From Saprospiraceae bacterium (GTDB taxonomy: Bacteria; Bacteroidota; Bacteroidia; Chitinophagales; Saprospiraceae): a stretch of DNA of 64,000 nucleotides. Position numbers and translations under genes: made by a program. Within the stretch, counting starts at the first letter, position 1. Each line of letters starts with the position of its first letter. Under the pieces are notes generated by a model. It was not told the DNA's origin. It was given only the letters and a program-made list of their open reading frames with translations, and ran no database searches. The stretch spans positions 25,207 through 89,206 of the forward strand of contig JABWBR010000008.1 of NCBI GenBank assembly GCA_013360405.1. The letters run 5' to 3'. Below are positions 1-8,544 of this stretch, piece after piece.

Positions 1-8
1 ATTGGTCG

Positions 9-827
9 TTAATCCAGCCCAAGTTCTTTTTTCAGCAGGGTAATATTTTCCTTGTGGTAACGCCCCATGCTGTGGGGGAATTGGTACCTAAGCCATAGCT
101 GTTTGGTGGGATAGGGTGGCCCTCCTTGCAGCGAAGCTCTCAATTCCTTTATGTATTGCCTGCTTTCATAAATCCTCAATTCCATTTCGCCAATATCGGA
201 GGTGGCATCACCGTGGCCGGGTACGAGTAGCAGGGGTTTGTAATGGTGCAAAATCATCTCTGCCTTATCGAGGGTGTCCTCGTAAGCGCTGCTATTAAAG
301 TAAATGTAGGGGAATTCAATATTTGATAAATAATCGCCGGCGATAAAAACGCCAAGGGGTTCTACAAGCACAAATAATCCGTCGTCGGTATGCCCGGGAG
401 CCTGCCAGCAGATAAGCCTGGTATCTCCGATCTGCAGGACTTCTTCTTCTCCTCCAATGATATGGTCTACTTTGGGGTAAGTGATGGGATACGGCCTGCT
501 GATGTAATATTCGTCGTCAAAGTCCAGTATTTGTTGCAATATGGTTTCTGTATCGGTGCGCTGGGTGAAAGCCCTGGAGGCGATAACTTTTGCCTCCGGG
601 AATGCCTGGTATCCGATGATATGGTCGTAATCGGAGTGTGTAAACAGCAAATACAACGGTCGATGCGGGTGCGCATCTTCGATATCGTCGATAATCTGGT
701 CAATCTCATACGGCAACCAGTTGGGATCTACTACCAGGATCATGTCATCCGTATAGATTACTGTCGAGGTAGTACTGAATAATGCGCTTTCGTACACGCA
801 CAACCTGGGCGTTTTGTATTGTACCAT
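9..827 (-). CDS. MBL-fold metallo-hydrolase
   Basis: A 272-residue metallo-beta-lactamase-fold protein. The metal-binding signature THSDYDH lies at residues 63-69, followed by AGDY and GHTDD-type motifs and a late PGHGD motif, which is the normal order for the fold. The usual HxHxDH is here HxDxDH, with Asp at the second ligand position. There is no signal peptide, so it should be cytoplasmic. The family includes thioesterases, glyoxalase II-like and lactonase-like enzymes; the substrate cannot be read from the sequence. The start is an ATG 3 bases before the stop of the upstream flippase gene, suggesting co-transcription with it. Confidence 0.85.
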   Translation of the reverse strand: MVQYKTPRLCVYESALFSTTSTVIYTDDMILVVDPNWLPYEIDQIIDDIEDAHPHRPLYLLFTHSDYDHIIGYQAFPEAKVIASRAFTQRTDTETILQQILDFDDEYYISRPYPITYPKVDHIIGGEEEVLQIGDTRLICWQAPGHTDDGLFVLVEPLGVFIAGDYLSNIEFPYIYFNSSAYEDTLDKAEMILHHYKPLLLVPGHGDATSDIGEMELRIYESRQYIKELRASLQGGPPYPTKQLWLRYQFPHSMGRYHKENITLLKKELGLD

Positions 828-830
828 ATT

Positions 831-2138
831 TTAAAATAATAAACTGACCGCAAAACTCGCCAATAACGCGGCACTATACCATAAATACAAACCCATCGGG
901 GTGTAGCGGCTGATTCCAATGCCGTGTTTGCTATAAAGATACACACAAATAAGCACTTTTTCGAGGGTGTAGGCTAAGAGCGCACCAAGGGCGATTCCCG
1001 CCAATCCCCAAAAAGATACAAACAAAAAACCGGCCGCTATGTGGATGAGAAACTCAACGATTGAAATAAGCAAAATGACCTTATTGTCCTGTAAACCAAC
1101 CAATACGGTTCTTGAAAATACTAATCTACTTATCGTAATTAATAGAAAGACATTGAAAATCAATACGCTATCGTCAAAAGCGTGACTAAAAACAAGGGGA
1201 AAAAGCCATTTACTACCAAGCATGAGCAATATTGACGCAGGAAAAAGCGCATGAAGTAGGGAGGCAGATTTTATCCGGATAACTTCAAGTCCTTTTTCCA
1301 GGTTTTTGGCGATTTCAGGTAGCATGGCTGTGCTGAAAGCGTTGGCCATTGCAATAACCAGGGGGAATTCCCTGGCGCCGTAGCGGAATACGGCAAAAAC
1401 AGCCTCGTCGCCGGGATAACTATACCCGACCAGCCAACTGTCAAACGACTGATTGACGCCGCTTATTAAAGCATACAATATCAATGGGGCCGATAATATC
1501 CACCAGCGATGCAGCAGAGAGCGATCTATGAACCAGCGACCGTTTTGGGCTACGTAAATTGCGAGCCAAACCCATTTTGCCGCGGCAAGCAGGGTCAGCC
1601 AAAAAAAGCTAACGCCGAGCCCAAGTCCCAAAAAGACAGGTACTAGCACGGCAGCCAGTTGCAGACCAAAAGAGAAAATCGCCCACAAGTATAATTGACG
1701 GGGACGGTCGTGAAGCAAATAGTAGTTTTCCTGGAGGGTGGAGGGTAGGTTAAAAAGAGAAAACCAAAGAAAAATAGCGTAATAGTCGAGCGATTCCTGT
1801 CCGGTTAAAGCCGGCAATATCCATTGCTTACCCCCCCACATCAATAGCGTTAGCGCCAGGCTTACCAGGCAAAAGCTCAAAAAGCTATTAAAAACAAAGC
1901 GGCGCCGGCCTTCTTCTGTTTCGCGGGGATACATGCTTAGCATGCCTTGCATAAGCCCCGAAGTCCAGAAAAAGCTGGTAATAAAACCCAGGTAAAACAA
2001 CATTTCGTAGGCGCCTATCTGGGAGGTTGATAGTGCCGATTTAGCCAATAATATGGCGATGAGGATAGACGTGCCCTGCCTGGCCAGTTGAAAAAACTGA
2101 ACGGCCTTGGCATTGGTAAACAGTTGGAATGCAGACAT
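831..2138 (-). CDS. Polysaccharide flippase-like membrane protein
   Basis: A 435-residue, very hydrophobic protein with about 12-14 predicted membrane spans along its whole length, resembling the Wzx/MATE-type oligosaccharide flippase superfamily. Such proteins move lipid-linked sugar intermediates across the inner membrane. The start at ATG follows ffh by only 6 bases, and the MBL hydrolase gene follows by 3 bases, so the three genes probably form a transcription unit. No other capsule or O-antigen genes are adjacent, so the lipid-linked substrate is unknown. The fold assignment is fairly secure and the transport role is inferred from the family. Confidence 0.75.
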   Translation of the reverse strand: MSAFQLFTNAKAVQFFQLARQGTSILIAILLAKSALSTSQIGAYEMLFYLGFITSFFWTSGLMQGMLSMYPRETEEGRRRFVFNSFLSFCLVSLALTLLMWGGKQWILPALTGQESLDYYAIFLWFSLFNLPSTLQENYYLLHDRPRQLYLWAIFSFGLQLAAVLVPVFLGLGLGVSFFWLTLLAAAKWVWLAIYVAQNGRWFIDRSLLHRWWILSAPLILYALISGVNQSFDSWLVGYSYPGDEAVFAVFRYGAREFPLVIAMANAFSTAMLPEIAKNLEKGLEVIRIKSASLLHALFPASILLMLGSKWLFPLVFSHAFDDSVLIFNVFLLITISRLVFSRTVLVGLQDNKVILLISIVEFLIHIAAGFLFVSFWGLAGIALGALLAYTLEKVLICVYLYSKHGIGISRYTPMGLYLWYSAALLASFAVSLLF

Positions 2139-2144
2139 CGCTTG

Positions 2145-3497
2145 CTAGCGGCGAAATCCCTTGTTCATGCCGCCCGCACCGCCGCCGGTCATGCCCATCA
2201 GACTGGGATTTGTGGCGATCTTGTGCATCATTTTGCGCATCTGCTCAAATTGCCGGATAAAAGCATTTACTTCATCAAGCGACCTGCCGCTACCCATAGC
2301 GATCCGCTTTTTTCTGTTCATATTCATGATGTCCGGGTTGCTGCGTTCGTGGGGAGTCATAGATTGTATCATGGCTTCCACGCGTTTAAACGCGCTATCA
2401 TCGATGTCGACATCCTTCATGGCTTTTCCAACACCGGGCAACATGCCCAACACGCTTTTTATATCGCCCATCTTCCTGATCTGGTTGATCTGGCTGAGAA
2501 AGTCGTCAAAATCGAACTTATTCTTTTTCAACTTTTTCTCGATGCGCTTGGCTTCCTGCTCGTCGAATTGTTCCTGCGCGCGTTCCACGAAAGACACGAT
2601 ATCGCCCATGCCAAGGATGCGCTGGGCCATCCTGTCGGGGTAGAAAACATCGAGCGTATCCATCTTTTCGCCGGTACTCACGAACTTGATGGGTTTGCCG
2701 ACGGTATATTTCACGGAAAGGGCGGCGCCACCGCGCGTGTCGCCGTCCAGCTTGGTCAGCACCACGCCGTCAAAATCAATGATATCGTTGAAGGCCTTGG
2801 CCGTATTCACGGCGTCCTGGCCGGTCATGGAATCGACTACAAACAACACCTCCTGGGGTAGGATAGCCTGTTTGACATTGGCTATCTCTTTCATCATCTC
2901 CTCGTCCACCGCCAGTCGGCCGGCCGTGTCCACAATAACCACATCCTGCCCTTGTTGTTTGGCAGACTCGATAGCCTTGAGCGCGATAGCTACCGGGTTG
3001 TTATTGCCGGGTTCTTTGTATACCGGCACGCCAACCTGTTCGGCCAGCGTAGATAGCTGGTCAATAGCTGCAGGGCGGTATACGTCGCAGGCTACTAACA
3101 GCGGTTTTTTGTTGCGCTTGGTTTTGAGATGGTGAGCCAGTTTACCGGAAAAAGTTGTTTTACCCGATCCTTGCAGACCGGCGATAAGCACAACCGTGGG
3201 TTTTCCCGATAAGTCGATGCCGGCAGCCTGGCCGCCCATCAACTCCACCAACTCATCCATCACGATTTTGGTCATGAGTTGCCCGGGAGAAACCGACTTG
3301 AGCACGTTATCAACGCCCAATGCCTTGTCTTTTACCTTATCGGTAAATTCCTTGGCTATTTTGTAGTTTACGTCAGCGCCTACCAATGCGCGACGGATTT
3401 CTTTAATGGATTCCGCAATATTCAGCTCCGTCAACTTATTATCGCCACGGAGCGCCTTAAACGCTACATCCAAACGGTCGCTTAGGCTTTCAAACAT
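2145..3497 (-). CDS. ffh: Signal recognition particle GTPase Ffh
   Basis: Ffh binds 4.5S RNA and signal peptides of nascent membrane proteins and docks with FtsY to deliver ribosomes to the translocon. The 450-residue product has the N-domain helical bundle (1-90), the GTPase domain with P-loop GLQGSGKTT (107-115), DTAGR and TKLDGD motifs, and a methionine-rich C-terminal M domain ending in a Gly/Met tail. The start at MFESLSDRLD matches the family; a longer open frame upstream (to 3560) would add 21 residues not seen in Ffh. No 4.5S RNA gene is evident nearby. YidC, a functional partner in membrane insertion, lies 2 kb away on the other strand. Confidence 0.97.
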   Translation of the reverse strand: MFESLSDRLDVAFKALRGDNKLTELNIAESIKEIRRALVGADVNYKIAKEFTDKVKDKALGVDNVLKSVSPGQLMTKIVMDELVELMGGQAAGIDLSGKPTVVLIAGLQGSGKTTFSGKLAHHLKTKRNKKPLLVACDVYRPAAIDQLSTLAEQVGVPVYKEPGNNNPVAIALKAIESAKQQGQDVVIVDTAGRLAVDEEMMKEIANVKQAILPQEVLFVVDSMTGQDAVNTAKAFNDIIDFDGVVLTKLDGDTRGGAALSVKYTVGKPIKFVSTGEKMDTLDVFYPDRMAQRILGMGDIVSFVERAQEQFDEQEAKRIEKKLKKNKFDFDDFLSQINQIRKMGDIKSVLGMLPGVGKAMKDVDIDDSAFKRVEAMIQSMTPHERSNPDIMNMNRKKRIAMGSGRSLDEVNAFIRQFEQMRKMMHKIATNPSLMGMTGGGAGGMNKGFRR

Positions 3498-3727
3498 CTT
3501 TACAGGCTTGTTTTGATAAAAGAAGTGCAAATATAGCCTTTTCCTTATAGAATAATTCAATGCTACCTGCCAAGTTTATAGCAGGACAAGAATTCCGGTA
3601 TATTTAACAACATGTTAAAATTTTTACCCGAAAAATCCAAGACTTTCGAAATCAAATGCTTATATTTGGATCTATTGATTAAGCTCTCATAGCTTCTTTT
3701 TCAAATCAAAAACAAAAACCAACATCC

Positions 3728-4555
3728 ATGTCCGCACCAATCAAAGTCCTTATTATGTTGATTGTGTGGCTGCTCTATTCCTTACTAGCGTATAGGGGCT
3801 GTATTCAGGATTGTTGTAAAGGTGGTGAAGATACCATCATACAACAGGACAGCGCCTTGAACCTGCAGAGGTATCCCATTGATTTCCAATGGTCAAAAGA
3901 GGCAGCTAACACCAATCAGGGTTTCGACGATCTAAAGTCTAAATTGTTGGCCGGGATGCAGGATGGACAAATCCTGGAAATTACCGGGCAATATTTTGAA
4001 GACGAGCCCAAACCCGATGGTTTCGATAACATGGGATTCGCCCGTGCTCAGGCTGTCAGGGCCCTCTTCCCAGATATCCCCGACGACCGCATCAAACTGC
4101 GAGCCCGCCTGATGGACGAAAGCGAAGGGGTGCGCAACGGCTACTTTGAAGCGGCACTGTTCGAGTGGATAAAACCCGAAGAAAAAATAGCCCAAACCGT
4201 CGAAGAACTGGACGATAGGATCATTATCCGATTCCCCTACAACTCTACCGAGCGCGAATACGATCCGTCGGTTGACGAATATCTCGACAAGCTGGCCAAG
4301 CGCATTGCCTCTACCGGCGAAACGGTTCAGCTGACCGGCCACACGGATAACAAGGGCGCCCCCGATTACAATACCAAATTGGGTATGGCCCGCGCCGCGG
4401 GTATCAAAGGGGTATTAACGCAAAAAGGCGTTAAGGCCGACCAAATCAGCGCATCCTCAAAAGGTCAGGAACAACCCGTTGATTCCAATGCCACCGAGGA
4501 AGGCCGGCACAACAACCGCAGGGTAGAAGTGCGACTTATTAAGAAACAACAGTAA
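3728..4555 (+). CDS. OmpA-family protein with two OmpA-like halves
   Basis: A 275-residue envelope protein. Residues 5-20 form a hydrophobic N-terminal segment followed by a Cys-rich stretch (CIQDCC), so it is either membrane anchored or a lipoprotein. The C-terminal half (about 155-275) is a standard OmpA peptidoglycan-binding domain with GHTDNKG, an RA helix and the closing NNRRVEVRL. The first half repeats the same plan in degenerate form: ITGQYFEDEP in place of the GHTD loop, then a FARAQAVRALF helix, but no NRRVE motif. It is followed 24 bases later by the helix-hairpin-helix membrane protein, likely in one operon. A role in anchoring the envelope to peptidoglycan is inferred. Confidence 0.85.
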   Translation: MSAPIKVLIMLIVWLLYSLLAYRGCIQDCCKGGEDTIIQQDSALNLQRYPIDFQWSKEAANTNQGFDDLKSKLLAGMQDGQILEITGQYFEDEPKPDGFDNMGFARAQAVRALFPDIPDDRIKLRARLMDESEGVRNGYFEAALFEWIKPEEKIAQTVEELDDRIIIRFPYNSTEREYDPSVDEYLDKLAKRIASTGETVQLTGHTDNKGAPDYNTKLGMARAAGIKGVLTQKGVKADQISASSKGQEQPVDSNATEEGRHNNRRVEVRLIKKQQ

Positions 4556-4579
4556 CCATCAAAACAAAATCAACCTACT

Positions 4580-5536
4580 ATGTCAATGCAAATATTTTTA
4601 ATACAAAGTACGCCGTTTGGCCTTAGCTGCCCCTGGTGGTGGCTTTTCTCTCTGGGCGCTTTTTTGCTGGGTTTGCTGCTTGGATGGTGGCTGTGGTACG
4701 AATACAAAAAACGCGCCGATGAGCTCGATAAAGAAGTTAAAGGTTATCAGGTGAAAGTAGTCGAAATGGAAAAAGATTACATGAGCCTGAAGTATCAATA
4801 CGACGAAATTGCCAAATCGGACGAAAAACTCAAACTGGCATTGCGCCAATGCGAAGCGGATAAGGCGGTATTGCAAACGAAAATCGACCACATGGGCGAA
4901 GGCGGCCTGATCACAGGCCGGGGCGCCGAAGGAATCGATTATACCGCGATTTTCGGCCAGGATCATCTTCAGCTCATTGAAGGCGTAGGCCCGAAAGTGG
5001 AAGAATTGCTCAAAAAATCGGGACTGGCCACGTTGTCAGACGTAGCCACGGCAGGCGTAGACGACCTTCGGGAAATCCTCGCGTCAGCCGGCTCGAATTA
5101 CCGCATGCACGATCCCACTACCTGGCCTAAACAAGCCTTGCTGGCCGCCGAAAACCACTGGGATGAGCTAATAGCCATGCAGAAAACTTTGGATGCAGGC
5201 AGAAACGACACCGGCGATGGCGATACCCCCTCGAAAGTGGAAAAACTAGCTGCAAAACTGCTTGGTTTCTCCACCAATCCCGAAGATTTAAAGATCATCG
5301 AAGGGGTCGGACCCAAAATTGAGCAACTACTCAAAGCAGACGGCATTAATACCTGGTCGGACCTGGCAGCTGCCAGTGTCGCCCACCTGAAAGACCTGCT
5401 CGAAAAAGGCGGCGACAGCTTCCGCATGGCAGATCCTTCTACCTGGCCCAAGCAAGCCGCATTGGCCGCTGCCGGCAACTGGAAAGAGCTCAGCGAGTAC
5501 CAGGAGTTTCTCGATGGCGGCAAAGAACCTGCCTGA
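4580..5536 (+). CDS. Membrane-anchored coiled-coil protein with two helix-hairpin-helix repeats
   Basis: A 318-residue protein. A Trp-rich membrane span is visible at about residues 17-40, a charged coiled coil at 41-105, then two homologous repeats at 129-205 and 236-311. Each repeat opens with IEGVGPK (a helix-hairpin-helix GxGxx core), continues through a helical linker and closes with TWPKQAxLAA and a W-x-E-L segment. Such HhH modules usually bind nucleic acid non-specifically or mediate protein contacts. The gene follows an OmpA-domain gene by 24 bases and is closed by a strong hairpin. The combination of membrane anchor, coiled coil and tandem HhH is unusual; no function is assigned. 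A second possible start is the Met at residue 3. Confidence 0.8.
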   Translation: MSMQIFLIQSTPFGLSCPWWWLFSLGAFLLGLLLGWWLWYEYKKRADELDKEVKGYQVKVVEMEKDYMSLKYQYDEIAKSDEKLKLALRQCEADKAVLQTKIDHMGEGGLITGRGAEGIDYTAIFGQDHLQLIEGVGPKVEELLKKSGLATLSDVATAGVDDLREILASAGSNYRMHDPTTWPKQALLAAENHWDELIAMQKTLDAGRNDTGDGDTPSKVEKLAAKLLGFSTNPEDLKIIEGVGPKIEQLLKADGINTWSDLAAASVAHLKDLLEKGGDSFRMADPSTWPKQAALAAAGNWKELSEYQEFLDGGKEPA

Positions 5537-5543
5537 TTTGTAA

Positions 5544-5577
5544 GCTTCAACCCGGGGTTTGTGCCCCGGGTTGAAGC
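5544..5577 (+). terminator. Hairpin terminator after the OmpA/HhH pair
   Basis: A perfect 14-bp inverted repeat (arm GCTTCAACCCGGGG, six-base loop, matching arm) begins eight bases after the stop codon. The tail is only weakly T-rich (cccttatttc), so it may work as a strong hairpin or as a processing and stability element rather than a textbook intrinsic terminator. Confidence 0.65.
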
Positions 5578-5638
5578 ACCCTTATTTCGAAGCATAAATT
5601 CCGTTTGTACCGATAAATCCGATACTCGTCTTTCTATC

Positions 5639-5669
5639 TTTGTTGCCTTGCGGATAAATTATACCTTTG
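5639..5669 (+). promoter_or_regulatory. Predicted promoter for yidC
   Basis: A TTTG box, a 19-base spacer and TACCTTTG, which matches the Bacteroidota housekeeping pattern (TTTG then TAnnTTTG). It ends 46 bases before the yidC start and lies after the upstream terminator-like hairpin. This is pattern matching only; no transcription data are available. Confidence 0.5.
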
Positions 5670-5715
5670 CGGTGCATTTGAAAAATTACCTATTGGTACA
5701 AACGAATTTCAATTA

Positions 5716-7617
5716 ATGGATAGGAATACAATTATCGGGGTTTTGCTGATCATGGGGTTGCTGATCGTGTGGCAGTGGTATATGGCGCCCTCTCAGGAGG
5801 AAATCGCCAGGCAAAACCAACAAAGAGACTCTCTTGCGTTGTTGAATAAAAAAACAACCGAGAAAGTTCCCTCTGCGGATACCGCTCAAACGACGGCTGT
5901 TTCTCCTCAATCAACCGGCGCCGACAGCGCCGGCACTATTTTGCAACAGGCTAATTTCGGCCCTTTTGCCGCGGCGGCCAACGGATCGGAACAGCTTACT
6001 ACGCTGGAAAACGACTTGTTGGCTATTACTTTCACGAACAAAGGCGGACGCATAAAAGAAGTTGTTCTGAAAAAGTACAAGAAGCAGGTGGAAGATGCCA
6101 AAGGCAAAGTCACCAGTGTCGATCTCAAGCTATTGGAAGACGACAAAAATAAGTTCGAATACTTTCTCCCCATCCCTCAGTTGCCTAAAGGAGGGGTAAA
6201 TACGGGCGATCTGTACTTCAGACCAATGAAGACGCCCAATGGCATTGCCTTTCGGGCCGATGTCGGTGATGGTAAATACATCGAGCAAACGTATACCCTG
6301 TCGCCAGAAACCTACAAGATCGATTATGCCTTACACATGGCGGGCTTGCAGGATGTCCTGGCGCCCAACACCAGCGAAATCAGCCTGAACTGGGTCAATT
6401 ATCTCGACAGGATTGAGATCAATACCAATTACGAGCGCAATTATTCTACGGTTTATTACAAGATAGCCGAAGATGACCCCACGTATTGCTCGTGTACTTC
6501 AGACGATACGGAAGAGATATCCGAAACACCTATCAGGTGGGTTTCTCATGTCAACCAGTTCTTCAATAGTACTTTGATTGCTGAATCTCAGAATTTCAAG
6601 GGAGCCAAACTCGAGACCAAGCTGCTGGACGAAAAAGGAGTCGATCTCAAAAAGCTGGTTTCCAGCATTAAACTCCCGTACGATGGCGCCGCCGGCGAAC
6701 CCTTTAAAATGGCATTTTACGTCGGCCCCAATGAGTTTGACCGCCTGTATGCCATGGGCGACGACCTCCAGGATGTCATCCCGTTCGGTAGCAGTATTTT
6801 TGGTACGATCAACCGCTGGGTGATTCGCCCGATATTCAACTTTCTATCCGGATTTATAGGTAGCAAAGGTATCGTCATCCTGTTTTTAACGCTGTTTGTG
6901 AAGCTGCTGGTGTACCCGCTTACTTACAAGATGATTTACTCCCAATCAAAGATGGGCGCCCTGAAACCCCAGATAGCAGCATTGAAAGAAAAATTCAAAG
7001 ACGACGCCCAGCAGCAGCAGATGGAGACGATGAAGATGTATCGCGAATTCGGTGTGAACCCGCTGGGAGGGTGTTTCCCCATGTTATTACAAATGCCTAT
7101 TTGGTTTGCACTCTATCGCTTTTTCCCCGCATCTATTGAATTCCGCCAGGCGCCATTTCTGTGGGCTCACGACTTGTCCTCTTACGACGTAATCATGCGT
7201 CTGCCCTTTGAAATTCCCATGGGCTTCGGTGCGCATATCAGCTTGTTTACTATGCTTTGGGCGGTATCCACGCTGGCTTATACCTATTACAACTCGCAGC
7301 ATATGGACTTCTCTTCTCAACCGGCGATGAAGTATATGCAGTATATCATGCCAATTCTTTTCCTTGGCTTTTTCAACAGCTTTGCGTCGGGTTTGACCTG
7401 CTACTTGCTGTTTAGCAACTTGTTGAATATCGGACAGACGGTGATTACCAAGAATTTCCTCATAAACGAGGATAAGATCAGGCTGATGCTGGAAGAAAAC
7501 AAGAAAAAGCCCAAGAAGAAAACGGGATTTCAGGCGCGATTGGAGACGGCAATGAAAGAACAACAGCGCCTGCAAGCTGCCAAAGAGCAGGAAAAAAAGA
7601 AAGGCAACAAAAAATAG
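5716..7617 (+). CDS. yidC: Membrane protein insertase YidC
   Basis: YidC inserts and folds inner-membrane proteins, alone or with SecYEG. The 633-residue product has an N-terminal span (residues 5-22), a large periplasmic beta domain (about 70-360), and the conserved C-terminal insertase core with spans starting near FLSGFIGSKGIVILFLTLFV, the cytoplasmic hairpin containing SQSKMGALKPQ, and GGCFPMLLQMPIWFALYRFF. The tail is strongly basic and Lys-rich, as in many YidC proteins that contact ribosomes. The length fits Bacteroidota YidC. The nuclease gene begins three bases after the stop, so the two are probably cotranscribed from the promoter upstream. Confidence 0.97.
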   Translation: MDRNTIIGVLLIMGLLIVWQWYMAPSQEEIARQNQQRDSLALLNKKTTEKVPSADTAQTTAVSPQSTGADSAGTILQQANFGPFAAAANGSEQLTTLENDLLAITFTNKGGRIKEVVLKKYKKQVEDAKGKVTSVDLKLLEDDKNKFEYFLPIPQLPKGGVNTGDLYFRPMKTPNGIAFRADVGDGKYIEQTYTLSPETYKIDYALHMAGLQDVLAPNTSEISLNWVNYLDRIEINTNYERNYSTVYYKIAEDDPTYCSCTSDDTEEISETPIRWVSHVNQFFNSTLIAESQNFKGAKLETKLLDEKGVDLKKLVSSIKLPYDGAAGEPFKMAFYVGPNEFDRLYAMGDDLQDVIPFGSSIFGTINRWVIRPIFNFLSGFIGSKGIVILFLTLFVKLLVYPLTYKMIYSQSKMGALKPQIAALKEKFKDDAQQQQMETMKMYREFGVNPLGGCFPMLLQMPIWFALYRFFPASIEFRQAPFLWAHDLSSYDVIMRLPFEIPMGFGAHISLFTMLWAVSTLAYTYYNSQHMDFSSQPAMKYMQYIMPILFLGFFNSFASGLTCYLLFSNLLNIGQTVITKNFLINEDKIRLMLEENKKKPKKKTGFQARLETAMKEQQRLQAAKEQEKKKGNKK

Positions 7618-7620
7618 CGC

Positions 7621-8520
7621 ATGGCCAAATTCAAAACGAACTATAGCCGTAAGAGCGGCAAGGGTTCCGATGCTATCGTAAAAGTAGGCCTTTTCGCCGC
7701 TATTGTCGGGGGGCTGTTTTATATCTTTAATCTCTTTACAGGCAATAATACCCCGGCCACAAGTGAAAGTTCGGATAACTACGTGGCGGAAGCATACTAT
7801 TTGCCCACATCGACTACCGGCCAGCTCGTTAGCAGACGCTATTATTCACTCTCCTATAATGAAGACCACGAACAGGCAGAATGGGTAGCGTATGTGCTCA
7901 AAAAAGAGCAACTGGACATGCCGTGGGAAGAACGTAGCGATGAATTCCTGCCCGACCCCTCTGTCAAAACAGGCTCCGCCACCCCGGATGATTACCGCAA
8001 TTCGGGTTACGATCGTGGCCACCTGGTACCCGCCGCAGATATGGCTTTTAACAAAGAAGCCTTGCAGGAAACTTTCTATATGAGCAATATCAGCCCCCAA
8101 GCCCGCAATTTCAACAAAGGCGTGTGGCGGGAACTGGAAGAGCTTACCCGCGATTGGGCGCGCAAAAACAAGCAGTTGTATGTAGTCACAGGCCCTGTGT
8201 TATCCGAAACCCCTAAAAGTACCATCGGCGATAATGAAGTATCTGTGCCCGCAGCCTATTTCAAAGTGCTGCTCGATCTTACCGAACCCGAAGTGAAGGC
8301 CATCGCTTTTGTGCTTCCCAATGAAATCAGTTATGAACCTTTGTTCAAATTCGCTACGTCTGTAGATAAAGTGGAAGCACTGACGCAAATCGACTTTTTC
8401 CCCGAACTGATGCCCGACGACCTGGAAGATCAACTCGAAAGCACGTTTAATATCGATCTTTGGGAGTTTAATAAAAAACGATACGACCTGCGCATTCAGA
8501 AGTGGAATAAGCAGCAATAG
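7621..8520 (+). CDS. Membrane-anchored DNA/RNA non-specific endonuclease (DRGH family)
   Basis: A 299-residue protein with a basic N-terminus, one membrane span at about residues 19-40 and a beta-beta-alpha metal nuclease domain. The catalytic signature DRGH is at residues 131-134 within the typical GYDRGHLVPAAD context, followed by the conserved FYMSNISPQ and the Asn-bearing helix NFNKGVWRELE, as in Serratia nuclease/EndoG-type enzymes. The positive-inside rule suggests that the domain faces the periplasm, where it could degrade incoming or extracellular nucleic acid; this topology is inferred. It is three bases downstream of yidC and 24 bases upstream of the HerA-like ATPase gene. Confidence 0.9.
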   Translation: MAKFKTNYSRKSGKGSDAIVKVGLFAAIVGGLFYIFNLFTGNNTPATSESSDNYVAEAYYLPTSTTGQLVSRRYYSLSYNEDHEQAEWVAYVLKKEQLDMPWEERSDEFLPDPSVKTGSATPDDYRNSGYDRGHLVPAADMAFNKEALQETFYMSNISPQARNFNKGVWRELEELTRDWARKNKQLYVVTGPVLSETPKSTIGDNEVSVPAAYFKVLLDLTEPEVKAIAFVLPNEISYEPLFKFATSVDKVEALTQIDFFPELMPDDLEDQLESTFNIDLWEFNKKRYDLRIQKWNKQQ

Positions 8521-8544
8521 AACTAAAACAAGCCGCCGTATAAT

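Noticed and set aside
2088..2861. A 257-residue open frame opposite ffh
   Set aside because: It lies entirely antisense to the strongly supported Ffh and flippase genes and shows His/Leu-rich shadow composition without any domain.
3498..3727. 4.5S RNA gene near ffh
   Set aside because: I looked for the conserved GGAA tetraloop/asymmetric-loop helix in the gap and saw no convincing long hairpin.
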